A stretch of 34,706 bases of DNA from Candidatus Enterenecus avicola. Its GTDB lineage: Bacteria; Bacillota; Clostridia; Oscillospirales; Oscillospiraceae. Below are positions 6,489 through 17,047 of this stretch, piece after piece. The stretch is taken from assembly GCA_018715985.1 (NCBI GenBank), contig DVKO01000072.1, forward strand, positions 1 to 34,706, read 5' to 3'. Positions within the stretch are counted from its first letter, which is position 1. Each line of letters starts with the position of its first letter. A program made the position numbers and the translations under genes. A model generated the notes under the pieces. It saw only the letters and a list, made by a program, of their open reading frames with translations. It was not told the DNA's origin and made no database searches.

Positions 6489-8813
6489 TCAATATTGGTT
6501 GACCCATCCGGCAATGAGCAGTTCAGGCACCAGCCAGGCCAGCATGAAGATGAGAAAGTTCACCGGGCTCAGCGCCTCGTAGGCGCCGGTGTAGGTGATA
6601 AACCAGGTGAGCAGGATGCCCAGCACGGCGCCGGCCAGGGCGAAGCCCAGGCTCAGACGGGTGGCCCAGCGCAGGCGGCGGCAGCCCACCACCGTCTCAC
6701 AGAACACTCCCACTCCCTCCCGGGAGAGCAGGGCAATGGGCTGGTCCGAGTGCTCCTGAACCGGGTCGGAGAGCTGACGGCGGCGGTCGGTGGCGGGAAA
6801 CTCCATCTTATCCACCGGCAGCTTGAACTTCTGCTCCAGCAGGGCGGGGATCAGGTTGGGGTCCCGGGTGGCCAGAATGGGGGTCACCTGCAGCCCGATG
6901 AGGGTGGACAGGCTGGGGCGCACCGTGGAGGGCATGGAGTAAGTCACGGGGAACATGGCGGCCAGCTGCCCGTCCACGGCGCAGAAGATGGCGTGCTTGA
7001 CCTTCAGGCTCCGGGGCAGAGGGATGTCCACCAGGTGCATGAAGTCGGAGGTGCCCACAATGATGTCGTGGTTGTGGATGATGCCGGTGATGCCTCCCTC
7101 GTGGAAGCGCACGCCGGTGGCCTCCCGGTAGAGGGCGCCGGTGGATTGGAGCAGCTTGTAGAAGGGCTGGGTCAGGTCGCAGTCGGCCGCTTTGAGCAGG
7201 GTGGCGGCATAGGACACCGCCTTCTCCTTGGTGGAATTGCCGTAGAGCTCAAAGTGGGGCACCTGGATGCACCCCGGGGGGAACAGATCCCCGTCGGTGA
7301 TGACAATGCCCCCGTGGCGGCAGCGATGGATGCCGGTCCAGCCGGCAATGGCGGCCCCCACCTTGTACAGCCGGGCGGCCAGCTTTTGGTAGGGCAGGGC
7401 ATAGCAGAGCAGGGCGGAGTAGGAGGCGGCGGCGGTAAAGGTGGCGGAGGCGGCCCAAATGAACCGCTCCGGGGCGTGTTGCCCCACAGAGGAGAGCAGG
7501 GAGAGGGCCACGCAGGCCGCAAGGAGCAGGGGGGCGGCCACGGAATAGGCCCGCTGGGCCCCGTCCTCCATTTGCAGCTGGGAGCCGAAGCCCTTGCCCA
7601 GCCCGGCCCATTTGCAGTAGGCGGGGCGGTGGTTCCACTTGTCCTCGTCCATGGAGACCACGTAGGGGGCGCTGGTCTGGCTTGCCGCCTTGGCGGACAG
7701 CCGGTCTCCCTGCTGGCGCAGGCACCGGCCCCACATGGCCAGGGTCAGGCCCAGAGCGGTGACGGCACAGCAGGGCAGGGCCTCCCCACGCTGGGGCCAG
7801 ATGCCGAAGGTGAGGCCGTCGGCCAGGGAGAAGGCCCAGGCCAGGGCCAGCAGGGTCTCGGCCCGTGGGTGGAGCTTGCACAGCCGAACCACACCCACCA
7901 CCAGCACCTCCATGCACAAAATGCCCACCAGGGCCAGCAGACCGGACAGCAGCCAGGCCTTGAGCTGGACCAAGGTGATCCCGGGCAGCGAGAGGGGAAG
8001 GGAGACGGGGAGAGGCACCGAGATGAGGATGGAGAGCAGGCTGAGGATGAGGGAGATGGTGACCCGGCGCTGCCGGGCCTTCAGGCCCTTCTGATACCGG
8101 GCGGCCAGCTCGGCGGCGGGGGTGTCCGGGGGCAGGGGCTTGGCGGGACGCACCCGGGCAGGCTTGGGCACAACAGGCTTTTTTTTCTTCTTGGGCGGGG
8201 CCACAGGGGCCTCCTGATCCACCCCGGGCAGGTAGGTCTCCACCTTCACCGTCTCCTGGTCCGGCTCCGCCTGGTCGTACATATGATCGGCAAAGTGGTC
8301 GGCCCGCCGCCGCAGGGTGGACAGACGGGCGGCCAGGTTGCGCAGCAGGGTGGCGGGCTGGATGACGGGCATGGGGGAGGGCTTGGCCTCAGGGCGGGCA
8401 AACTCCACCGGCTCCGGCCCGGGGGTGGGGGGCTGCTGGGGCTGGGTGGGTTTCTCCTTTTTGGGGAAGGGGACCACTTTGGCCTTGGCCTCCTCCTGGG
8501 GCGGGCGGTCCGTCTGGCTGGGTTCCGGCTGGAGGTCAGGGTCGGGGGCATCTGCCTGATCCTGCGCGTCCTCCGGCGGCACCTCTTCCGCCGGGACCTT
8601 GGGCTGGGGCCGCACCTCCAGGCGCTTTTGCAGCTGCCGGATGGCCTCTACCTTCTCAGGGTCCTGGGGGATGGGAATGGCGGCGGGGGCCTCCGCTTCC
8701 GGCTCTCCCGCCTCCTCCGGCTCCGGGGGTGCGGCAGAGGCGGAGGAGCCAAACTCCGCCAAAATATCTTCCAACGAGTAGTTGGGCTGTTGGGGATTGT
8801 AGTGTTCAGACAT
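6489..8813 (-). CDS. Membrane protein resembling a degenerate heavy-metal P-type ATPase
   Basis: A 774-residue protein with a SD (AAAGGAG) before its ATG. Residues 1-240 are Pro/Glu-rich and probably disordered, with a Lys run PPKKKKKP. About six hydrophobic segments follow, then a soluble region of roughly 270 residues, then two final membrane segments. This 6+2 layout matches P1B ATPases. Parts of the soluble region also fit: ITDGDLFPPG lies where DKTGTLT is expected, HEGGITGII...IIVGTSDFM resembles the nucleotide-binding domain, and AVDGQLAAMF with a following ILATRD resembles the phosphorylation domain. The DKTGT motif, an A-domain TGES and a CPC site are absent, so ion pumping is unlikely. 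It follows rlmB by 22 nt. The family assignment is my inference from motif spacing. Confidence 0.6.
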   Translation of the reverse strand: MSEHYNPQQPNYSLEDILAEFGSSASAAPPEPEEAGEPEAEAPAAIPIPQDPEKVEAIRQLQKRLEVRPQPKVPAEEVPPEDAQDQADAPDPDLQPEPSQTDRPPQEEAKAKVVPFPKKEKPTQPQQPPTPGPEPVEFARPEAKPSPMPVIQPATLLRNLAARLSTLRRRADHFADHMYDQAEPDQETVKVETYLPGVDQEAPVAPPKKKKKPVVPKPARVRPAKPLPPDTPAAELAARYQKGLKARQRRVTISLILSLLSILISVPLPVSLPLSLPGITLVQLKAWLLSGLLALVGILCMEVLVVGVVRLCKLHPRAETLLALAWAFSLADGLTFGIWPQRGEALPCCAVTALGLTLAMWGRCLRQQGDRLSAKAASQTSAPYVVSMDEDKWNHRPAYCKWAGLGKGFGSQLQMEDGAQRAYSVAAPLLLAACVALSLLSSVGQHAPERFIWAASATFTAAASYSALLCYALPYQKLAARLYKVGAAIAGWTGIHRCRHGGIVITDGDLFPPGCIQVPHFELYGNSTKEKAVSYAATLLKAADCDLTQPFYKLLQSTGALYREATGVRFHEGGITGIIHNHDIIVGTSDFMHLVDIPLPRSLKVKHAIFCAVDGQLAAMFPVTYSMPSTVRPSLSTLIGLQVTPILATRDPNLIPALLEQKFKLPVDKMEFPATDRRRQLSDPVQEHSDQPIALLSREGVGVFCETVVGCRRLRWATRLSLGFALAGAVLGILLTWFITYTGAYEALSPVNFLIFMLAWLVPELLIAGWVNQY

Positions 8814-8835
8814 GGGGGCGCTCCTTTATGGACGG

Positions 8836-9600
8836 TCAGCTGCGCTGACGCACGGCCTCATACAGCACCACGGCCGCCGCCGCAGAGGCGTTGAGGGAGT
8901 TGACCTGGCCCCGCATGGGGATGGACACCAGAAAGTCGCACTGCTCCCGCACCAGGCGGCTCATGCCGTCCCCCTCGCTGCCGATGACAATGGCGGCGGG
9001 GCCCTTGAGATCGGCCTGGTACAGGGAGGTGGCGCCGTCAGCGGCGGTGCCGAACACCCAGAGACCCTCCTCCTTCAACTCCTTGAGCAGGGCGGTGAGG
9101 TTGGCCACCCGGGCCACGGGCAGATAGCTGACCGCCCCGGCGGAGGTCTTGGCCACCACGGCGGTGAGCCCGGCGGAGCGGCGCTTGGGGATGATGACCC
9201 CGTGGGCTCCGGCGGCCTCGGCGGTGCGGATCACTGCCCCCAGGTTGTGGGGATCGCTGAGCTCATCGCACACCACCACCAGTGGGGGCTCGTTTTTGTC
9301 CCGGGCGGCCTGGAGAATGTCGGCGACGCTGGCATACTCCCGCACCGCCGCCACGGCGATGACCCCCTGGTGGGAGTGGGTGGCGCTCATGGCGTCCAGC
9401 TTACGGCGGTCCGCTTCCACCACCACGATGCCCTTGCTGCGGGCGGTGGAGGCAATGTGGCCCAGGGTGGCGTCGGTTTCCCCTTTGGCAAGGTAGATTT
9501 TATCCATGGCAGTCCCGGCTCGCAGGGCCTCAATGACGGCGTTGCGGCCCTCAATGATACCATCGGCCTGACTGCTGCGTTCTCTTTGTTGTTGGCGCAT
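8836..9600 (-). CDS. rlmB: 23S rRNA 2'-O-methyltransferase, TrmH/SpoU family (RlmB-like)
   Basis: A 254-residue SPOUT methyltransferase. An N-terminal L30e-like RNA-binding domain (IIEGRNAVIEALRAG) is followed by the knotted SpoU domain with its three motifs: DPHNLGAVIRTAEAAGAHGVI, IVIGSEGDGMSRL, and IPMRGQVNSLNASAAAAVVLYE. These bind SAM and carry the catalytic arginine and asparagine. RlmB methylates G2251 of 23S rRNA (E. coli numbering); the specificity here is by family. The start follows AAAGGAG with 8-nt spacing; the ORF-track start is 24 codons too early. It is the first gene of an operon with the P-type-ATPase-like protein. Confidence 0.93.
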   Translation of the reverse strand: MRQQQRERSSQADGIIEGRNAVIEALRAGTAMDKIYLAKGETDATLGHIASTARSKGIVVVEADRRKLDAMSATHSHQGVIAVAAVREYASVADILQAARDKNEPPLVVVCDELSDPHNLGAVIRTAEAAGAHGVIIPKRRSAGLTAVVAKTSAGAVSYLPVARVANLTALLKELKEEGLWVFGTAADGATSLYQADLKGPAAIVIGSEGDGMSRLVREQCDFLVSIPMRGQVNSLNASAAAAVVLYEAVRQRS

Positions 9601-9670
9601 GGCGGGAGCTCCTTTTATATATAAAAATATTCCCCAGGGAAGGGTTGGCTGGATCCATCTTTGACGTAAC

Positions 9671-9676
9671 ATTATA
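9671..9676 (-). promoter_or_regulatory. Probable -10 of the rlmB operon
   Basis: A perfect TATAAT lies on the minus strand about 70 bp before rlmB. No good -35 is seen at the right distance, so the promoter call rests on the -10 and its position. Confidence 0.45.
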
Positions 9677-9775
9677 TCATGGTTTTGCCGGATGAAAAAG
9701 AGGGAAATCGGAGAATCTAACAGAGAATTCCCGGTGAGGTCATAGAAAGTTTACACCCAAAGGCAAGAACATTTC

Positions 9776-9804
9776 TTGTTTTTACCTCTCAAGTGTGGTA
9801 TACT
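9776..9804 (+). promoter_or_regulatory. Promoter of ftsH
   Basis: TTGTTT (9776-9781) and TATACT (9799-9804) are spaced by 17 bp. The leader that follows is about 80 nt and contains the hairpin GCCGGG/CCCGGC at 9845-9864, upstream of the AAGGAGG ribosome-binding site. Confidence 0.75.
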
Positions 9805-9891
9805 CCAGGCAAACCATGAGACATATTGGCTTTACGCGCACATCGCCGGGAAGGGAAACCCGGCTTGTATGATTTTAAGGAGGACAATTCT

Positions 9892-12024
<2,133 letters not shown>

Positions 12025-12035
12025 CCCACTCGAGC

Positions 12036-12073
12036 AAAAAAACGGATGCAGCTCTTGCTGCATCCGTTTTTTT
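12036..12073 (+). terminator. Terminator of ftsH
   Basis: A 10-bp GC-containing stem CGGATGCAGC/GCTGCATCCG with a TCTT loop is flanked by A7 and T7, 12 nt after the ftsH stop. Confidence 0.95.
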
Positions 12074-12147
12074 GAGCGTGTCGAAGTAGTTCGACACGCT
12101 CAGGCCCCCTTGTGTAAAGGGGGCTGTCACCGTAGGTGACTGGGGGA
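12074..12147. repeat. Cluster of three small palindromes, likely a dispersed intergenic repeat
   Basis: Three hairpins sit end to end: a perfect 12-bp stem GAGCGTGTCGAA/TTCGACACGCTC, then CCCCCTT/AAGGGGG, then GTCACC/GGTGAC. The intergenic region between ftsH and comEC codes for nothing I recognise. From memory, arrays of this look (C-run/G-run palindrome plus a GTCACC palindrome before GGGGGATT) recur between genes in gut Clostridia; that part is recollection, not a search. Confidence 0.6.
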
Positions 12148-12230
12148 TTGTCCTTGCCCGGAGTTGAGAAGTCTTTCCATTTCACAACCGATCCGATTCT
12201 TGCAGGGCAGGCAGGATGGAACGGCAGCGG

Positions 12231-12259
12231 TTGACTTGCCGCCATCCACCCGGTACAAT
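12231..12259 (+). promoter_or_regulatory. Promoter of the comEC-holA-rnmV operon
   Basis: TTGACT (12231-12236) and TACAAT (12254-12259) are spaced by 17 bp. The predicted transcript start near 12266 lies downstream of the ORF-track start and of the ATG at 12258, which decides for the GTG at 12291. Confidence 0.8.
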
Positions 12260-12290
12260 GGGAAGAGATGGACGGGAAGGGGTGTCAGAT

Positions 12291-14624
12291 GTGCGGAAAC
12301 TGCCGTGGTTTGCAGGCGGCTTCGCCCTGGCTTGTCTGCTGCTGGCGGGGGATGTGCCCCTGGTGTGGCCGGCACTTTCCGCCGTGGGGATGCTGGCGGG
12401 CTGGCAGGTGACCCACCCCAGAAACCGGGAGGAGTGGGTGGCCATGTCTGCCCGTTTCCCATGCCGCCGCCTGCTCTGGCAGATATGTCGGAGGGGGACC
12501 GCCCTGGCCCTGGGATGCGGCGTGGGGCTGTGCTGGTTTTGCGTCTACTACTATGTGGTGTGCGTGCCCACCCAGACTTGGGTGGGAGAGCAGACCGTTT
12601 CCGGCACCGTGATGACCCAGCCCCAGCAGACGGACACCGGAAGGTATTCCATGGTGCTGCGCCTGGACGGCGGGCCTGAGGTCAATTTCTACGCGCCGGA
12701 TACCTGGGCCCAGGTACAGCTGGGAGATCATGTACAGGCCTCCGGCCAGGTGGAGGCCGTCTCCCTGACGGATGGGGATGAGCTGTCCTATTACGCCTCC
12801 AAGGGGGTATTCCTCCTGGGCAGCTGCCAGGAGGCTCCCATGGTGGAACCCGCTGCGGTGCTGCCCCTGGCGTGTTGGCCTGGCTGGGCGGCACAGAGGC
12901 TCAAAGAGGGCATCCAGCGGGCCTTTGATGGGCAGGTGAGCCCTCTGGCGGTGGCTGTGACCCTGGGGGACAGAAGCGGGCTGGAGGATGGGGTGTACCA
13001 GGATATGACCCGGGCGGGGGTGCTTCACGCCGCTGTGGTGTCCGGGCTGCACATCTCCTTCCTGGTGGAGGTGCTGATGCTGCTGTGCCGGGGCAACCGC
13101 CGCTGGGGGCTGGTTATGCTCCCGGTGCTGCTGTTCTATGCGGTGATGGCAGGCGGGACACCCTCGGCCTTTCGGGCGGTGTGGATGCAGGGAGCGGTGC
13201 TGGCGGTGCCCTGGGTGGGGCGGGAGCAGGACTCCCCCTCGGCCCTGGCCCTGGCGCTGCTGGTGCTGCTGATTCAAAACCCCTTTTGCGTGTTCAGTGT
13301 GGGGCTGCAGCTGTCCTTTTTGTCGGTGGCGGGCATTCTGACTTTGACACCCCGGGTGTATGCCTGCCTGATGAAACCGGCGGAGGGCTGGAAGCGGGCG
13401 GGCTGGACCCGGCTGGTCAGACGGATCTGGCGGGGGGTGTGCGCCTCAGTGTCCGCCTCCCTGGGGGCCATGGCGCTGACCATCCCCCTGATGGGAGCGG
13501 TATTTGGGCAGGTGTCCCTGGTGGCGCCGGTGACCAACATCCTGGTGCTGTGGGCCATGACCGCCCTGATGATCTGCGCCCTGGCTGTGGGGGTGCTGGC
13601 CCTGTTTGTGCCCGGCGTGGCCGCCCTGTTGGGCCAGGGTGCGGGGCTGCTGGGCCACTATACCCTGTGGGTGGTGCACCGGATGGGTACCGTCCCCTTG
13701 GGTGTATTGGATACGGAAAATCCCTACCATGTGGTGTGGCTGGTGGGGGCGTACCTGGTGGGCGCGTTGCTGCTGTGGTGCGGTGTGACGGCTGTCCGCG
13801 CCCTGGTGGCCGGGGTGGGGCTGGCTGTGCTGCTGGCCCTGCCGGTGGGGCTGTCCGCCCTGACCGTGGCCAACTCAGACCTGACGGTGGCAGGGCTGGA
13901 TGTGGGACAGGGGTCTGCCACCCTGCTGCTGAGCCCCCGCTGTTCTGTTTTGGTGGACTGCGGCGGCAGCGCCTCCGCCTCGGCGGGCGACATTGCCGGG
14001 GACTATCTGGCCGGAATGGGGCGCACGAAACTGGACGCCCTGGCCCTCACCCACCTGGACGACGACCACTTCAACGGCGTGGAGCGCCTGCTGGATCGGG
14101 TGGAGGTGGAGCAGGTGGTGGCGCCTGTCTCCGCCAGAGGAGAGAAGCCGGCGCAGCAGCTGGAAGGGTGGCTGGAGGAGCGTGAGATCCCCATCCAGTG
14201 GGTGGAGGAGGAGACCCGGCTGCCCCTGGAGGGGGTGGAGCTGACCCTGTTCCCGCCCCTGGGCAGCGGCACCACCAACGAGGAAGGGCTGTTTGTACTG
14301 GGCACGGCGGGGGAGTTTGACGTGCTCATCACCGGGGATGCAGACGACTATGTGGAGAAGATGCTGGTGAAATACTTTGCCATCCCCGACATCGAACTGC
14401 TGGTGGTGGGACACCACGGCTCCGCAAGCTCCACCTGCATGGAGCTGCTGGCACGCACCAGCCCGGAGCTGGGCATCATCTCCGTGGAGGAGGACAACTC
14501 CTATGGACACCCGGACCCCGACACCCTGGAGCGGCTGCGCCGGGCCGGGGTGGAGGTGCACCGCACCGACCTGGAGGGGACGGTGACGGTGGCGGTGCGT
14601 GGAGAAGCTGTGGGAATCTGGTAA
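12291..14624 (+). CDS. comEC: ComEC/Rec2 family DNA uptake channel protein
   Basis: A 777-residue membrane protein with the full ComEC layout: N-terminal membrane segments and an OB-like domain (DUF4131 type), then the multi-pass Competence domain with GVLHAAVVSGLHISFL. The C-terminal metallo-beta-lactamase-like domain carries AGLDVGQGSATLL, THLDDDHFNG, ITGDAD and VGHHGS. In transformable bacteria ComEC carries single-stranded DNA across the membrane, and the C-terminal domain is proposed to degrade the other strand. The start is inferred as GTG, with GAAGGGG at 8-nt spacing, because the promoter lies over the earlier ATG. No other competence genes are in view. holA follows after 20 nt. Confidence 0.93.
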   Translation: MRKLPWFAGGFALACLLLAGDVPLVWPALSAVGMLAGWQVTHPRNREEWVAMSARFPCRRLLWQICRRGTALALGCGVGLCWFCVYYYVVCVPTQTWVGEQTVSGTVMTQPQQTDTGRYSMVLRLDGGPEVNFYAPDTWAQVQLGDHVQASGQVEAVSLTDGDELSYYASKGVFLLGSCQEAPMVEPAAVLPLACWPGWAAQRLKEGIQRAFDGQVSPLAVAVTLGDRSGLEDGVYQDMTRAGVLHAAVVSGLHISFLVEVLMLLCRGNRRWGLVMLPVLLFYAVMAGGTPSAFRAVWMQGAVLAVPWVGREQDSPSALALALLVLLIQNPFCVFSVGLQLSFLSVAGILTLTPRVYACLMKPAEGWKRAGWTRLVRRIWRGVCASVSASLGAMALTIPLMGAVFGQVSLVAPVTNILVLWAMTALMICALAVGVLALFVPGVAALLGQGAGLLGHYTLWVVHRMGTVPLGVLDTENPYHVVWLVGAYLVGALLLWCGVTAVRALVAGVGLAVLLALPVGLSALTVANSDLTVAGLDVGQGSATLLLSPRCSVLVDCGGSASASAGDIAGDYLAGMGRTKLDALALTHLDDDHFNGVERLLDRVEVEQVVAPVSARGEKPAQQLEGWLEEREIPIQWVEEETRLPLEGVELTLFPPLGSGTTNEEGLFVLGTAGEFDVLITGDADDYVEKMLVKYFAIPDIELLVVGHHGSASSTCMELLARTSPELGIISVEEDNSYGHPDPDTLERLRRAGVEVHRTDLEGTVTVAVRGEAVGIW

Positions 14625-14644
14625 ACGCAAAAGGAGGAAGGGAA

Positions 14645-15700
14645 ATGCCGCCGAAACAACAGACCGACAACACCGCCATGCGGGAGCTGAAACAGGCCCT
14701 CCGCCAGGGCGGTTTGAAAAACCTCTACGTCTTTTACGGCGACGAGGCATTTTTGCGGGAGTACTATCTGGGCCAGGTGAAGAAGGCCCTGCTCCCCCAG
14801 GGCATGGAGGACTTCAACCTCCACACCGCCCAGGGCAAGGACTGCTCGGTGGAGTGGATTGCCCAGGCGGTGGACTGCCTGCCCATGATGAGTGAGCGCA
14901 CCCTGGTGCTGGTCACCGACTTTGACCTGATGGGCCAGGGGGAGAGCGGGCGCAAGCGGCTGCTGGAGCTGTTGGAAGACCTGCCCGACTACTGCTGCCT
15001 GGTCTTTGTCTACGACCTGGTGAATTTTAAGGTAGATGGGCGCAGCAAGCTGGGCACCTACCTGAAGCAGGCGGGGGCCCTGGTGAACTTCTCCCGCCAG
15101 TCCACCGGGGATCTCACCGACTGGATCGTGCGCAAGTGCAAGGCCATGGGCCACCGGGTGGACAGCGCCGACGCCCAATACCTCATCTTCCTGTGCGGGG
15201 ACAGTATGACCAACCTGTCCACCGAGCTGGAGAAGATCTGCGCCTACGCCGCCCAGGAGCGGATCACCCGGGCGGACATGGACGCCGTGGCCATTCCCCA
15301 GGTGGATGCGGTGGTGTTCCAGATGACCGACGCCCTGGCCCGGCGGGACTTTGACAAGGCCGCCTCGGTGCTCTCCGATCTGCTCCACAGCCAGGAGTCC
15401 GGGGTGATGATCCTCTCGGTGATGGGCAAGTATTTCCGCCAGCTCTACACCGCCCGCCTCTATCTGGATGCGGGGCTGAGCCGGGGGGATTTCATGCAGC
15501 TGTGGGGGATGAAGCACGCCTTCCAGGGGGATAAGCTCATGGACGCCGCCCGGAAATTCTCCCTGGTGTGGTGCCGCCACGCGGTGCGCCGGTGCAGTGA
15601 GGCGGACATCCAGCTGAAGATCCATTATGGGGCGGACAGCGAGATCCTCACGGGGCTGTTGATGGAGCTGTCCGCAGGACGGAAGGTGATCCCATGCTGA
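14645..15700 (+). CDS. holA: DNA polymerase III subunit delta
   Basis: A 351-residue clamp-loader subunit that opens the beta sliding clamp. The N-terminal signature is YVFYGDEAFLREYYLGQV, with the expected three-domain length (about 330-350). The central region (DLTDWIVRKCKAMG...LIFLCGDSMTNLSTELEKICAYA) matches the HolA pattern. AAAAGGAGGAAGGG precedes the ATG. The position right after comEC is a common Firmicutes arrangement, and the stop overlaps the rnmV start. Confidence 0.94.
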   Translation: MPPKQQTDNTAMRELKQALRQGGLKNLYVFYGDEAFLREYYLGQVKKALLPQGMEDFNLHTAQGKDCSVEWIAQAVDCLPMMSERTLVLVTDFDLMGQGESGRKRLLELLEDLPDYCCLVFVYDLVNFKVDGRSKLGTYLKQAGALVNFSRQSTGDLTDWIVRKCKAMGHRVDSADAQYLIFLCGDSMTNLSTELEKICAYAAQERITRADMDAVAIPQVDAVVFQMTDALARRDFDKAASVLSDLLHSQESGVMILSVMGKYFRQLYTARLYLDAGLSRGDFMQLWGMKHAFQGDKLMDAARKFSLVWCRHAVRRCSEADIQLKIHYGADSEILTGLLMELSAGRKVIPC

Positions 15701-16290
15701 AAATCAAGGAGGCCATCATTGTAGAGGGCCGATACGACAAAAACAGCCTGTCCCAGGTGGTGTACGCCCTGATTTTGGAGACCTCCGGATTTGGGGTGTT
15801 CAAGGACGGGGAGAAGCTGGAGCTCATCCGCCGCCTGGCCCAGCGGCAGGGCATTGTCGTCCTCACCGACTCGGACGGAGCGGGCTTTGTCATCCGCAAC
15901 TACCTCAAGGGGGCCATTCCCAAAGATCAGGTCAAGCACGCCTACATCCCCGACGTGTACGGCAAGGAGCGGCGCAAGCGCAGGGCCGGCAAGGAGGGCA
16001 AGCTGGGGGTGGAGGGGATGAACCCGGACATCCTCCGTCAGGCGCTTCTCCGGGCGGGGGCCACCGTGCTGGACGGAGAGGGGCCCGCCCCTGCCCGGGG
16101 GGATCTGACCCCGGCAGACCTGTTCCAGCTGGGGCTCACCGGGCGGCCGGATTCCGCCCACCGGCGGGAGCAGCTGCTGAGCAAGCTGGGCCTGCCCCAA
16201 CACATGAACAGCAAGGCCCTGTTGGCCATGCTCAACGCCCTGCACACCCCCCAGGAGGTGGCGCAGATGGTGGAGGAGCTGGAGAAATAA
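15694..16290 (+). CDS. rnmV: Ribonuclease M5
   Basis: A 198-residue Toprim-domain nuclease that matures the 5S rRNA precursor in low-GC-type Gram-positives. The Toprim glutamate is in IIVEGRYDK (about residue 11) and the DxD motif in LTDSDGAG (58-64). RNase M5-type blocks KHAYIPDVYGKERRKR and EGMNPDILRQAL follow. The length is normal (180-200). It overlaps holA by 7 nt, so it is translationally coupled. The alternative of another small Toprim nuclease is unlikely given these blocks. Confidence 0.93.
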   Translation: MLKIKEAIIVEGRYDKNSLSQVVYALILETSGFGVFKDGEKLELIRRLAQRQGIVVLTDSDGAGFVIRNYLKGAIPKDQVKHAYIPDVYGKERRKRRAGKEGKLGVEGMNPDILRQALLRAGATVLDGEGPAPARGDLTPADLFQLGLTGRPDSAHRREQLLSKLGLPQHMNSKALLAMLNALHTPQEVAQMVEELEK

Positions 16291-16294
16291 CAAA

Positions 16295-16324
16295 TCGGGG
16301 GGCGGACCTGGGTCCGCCTCCCGA
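16295..16324 (+). terminator. Terminator of the comEC operon
   Basis: The hairpin TCGGGGGGCGGACC / GTCCGCCTCCCGA follows the rnmV stop by a few bases. The T run after it is short (GTTTTAT), so read-through is possible. The surface operon ends on the other strand about 60 bp further on. Confidence 0.75.
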
Positions 16325-16386
16325 TGAGCTGTTTTATGGGCTCACACCGGTCTCCTTCGTTGTGCTTATGGTGAGGGAAAATGAGT

Positions 16387-17034
16387 TTATTTGGTTCTCG
16401 CCTTTTTCTTCTGCTCCCCCAGGACAAGAATTGTCAGGCACCCAGCGCTGCCCAAGAGGAGAAGCCACCACACAATGGGGTGGGCGGGATCCCCGGTCTG
16501 GGGAACCACCGGGCGGGAGCCGGATGTGTCCTGAACGGTGAAGATCCACCGCAGATGCTCCTGCAACCCAGCCAGTTCATTGCCCGCCTGGGCGGATACC
16601 GCCAGTTCGACCCGAAGAGGAATGGTGGAACTGCGTGAGAATTGGCCCAACTCCACGCCGTTTTCCAGGGCGTAGCCCCCGGCGGCAGGCCCCGTGGCCA
16701 CCAGACGGTCTTGGGAGTAGACGGAGAGGGTGACCTGGGACAGGGCCTGGAGCGTGTCGTCGTCACAATCCGCTCTGAGCCAGATGGTGGCCTCGCCGTC
16801 CAGCTCCCGGGCCTGCAAAGTGATCTGTTGGGTGCGCACGTCGCCGGGCATCAAATCCTTCATGTCCGGGAGCAGATCCGTGCCCTGGGTATTGAGCAGC
16901 GTCAGGGTGTGGTCCCTGCCGTTGTACAGCACGGTGGGAGTCTGGGACGCGGTGTAGGCAAAGGCCAGGCCCATACAAGAGACGGCAACGCCCAGACAGC
17001 AGAGAAGGAGGAGGACTGATTTGAGTTTTTTCAT
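16387..17034 (-). CDS. PQTGD wall-anchored protein, last gene of the SipW operon
   Basis: A 215-residue secreted protein: signal peptide (about 1-28), a single beta-rich domain (LLPDMKDLMPGDVRTQQITLQA...LRWIFTV) and a sortase signal VPQTGD with membrane segment and KKKARTK tail. The domain has the feel of small TasA/SipW-linked anchor proteins in Clostridia (MPGD, a W-F core near the end), recognised from memory. In this operon it probably attaches the fibre or the large adhesin to the wall, as TapA anchors TasA in Bacillus. The ATG follows AAGGAGG and lies 13 nt after the previous gene; the ORF-track start is 10 codons earlier. Confidence 0.75.
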   Translation of the reverse strand: MKKLKSVLLLLCCLGVAVSCMGLAFAYTASQTPTVLYNGRDHTLTLLNTQGTDLLPDMKDLMPGDVRTQQITLQARELDGEATIWLRADCDDDTLQALSQVTLSVYSQDRLVATGPAAGGYALENGVELGQFSRSSTIPLRVELAVSAQAGNELAGLQEHLRWIFTVQDTSGSRPVVPQTGDPAHPIVWWLLLLGSAGCLTILVLGEQKKKARTK

Positions 17035-17047
17035 GGTATCTCCCTCC

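Noticed and set aside
6483-8894. 803-aa plus-strand ORF
   Set aside because: Antisense to the P-type-ATPase-like gene; Gly/Gln/His-rich and without family motifs.
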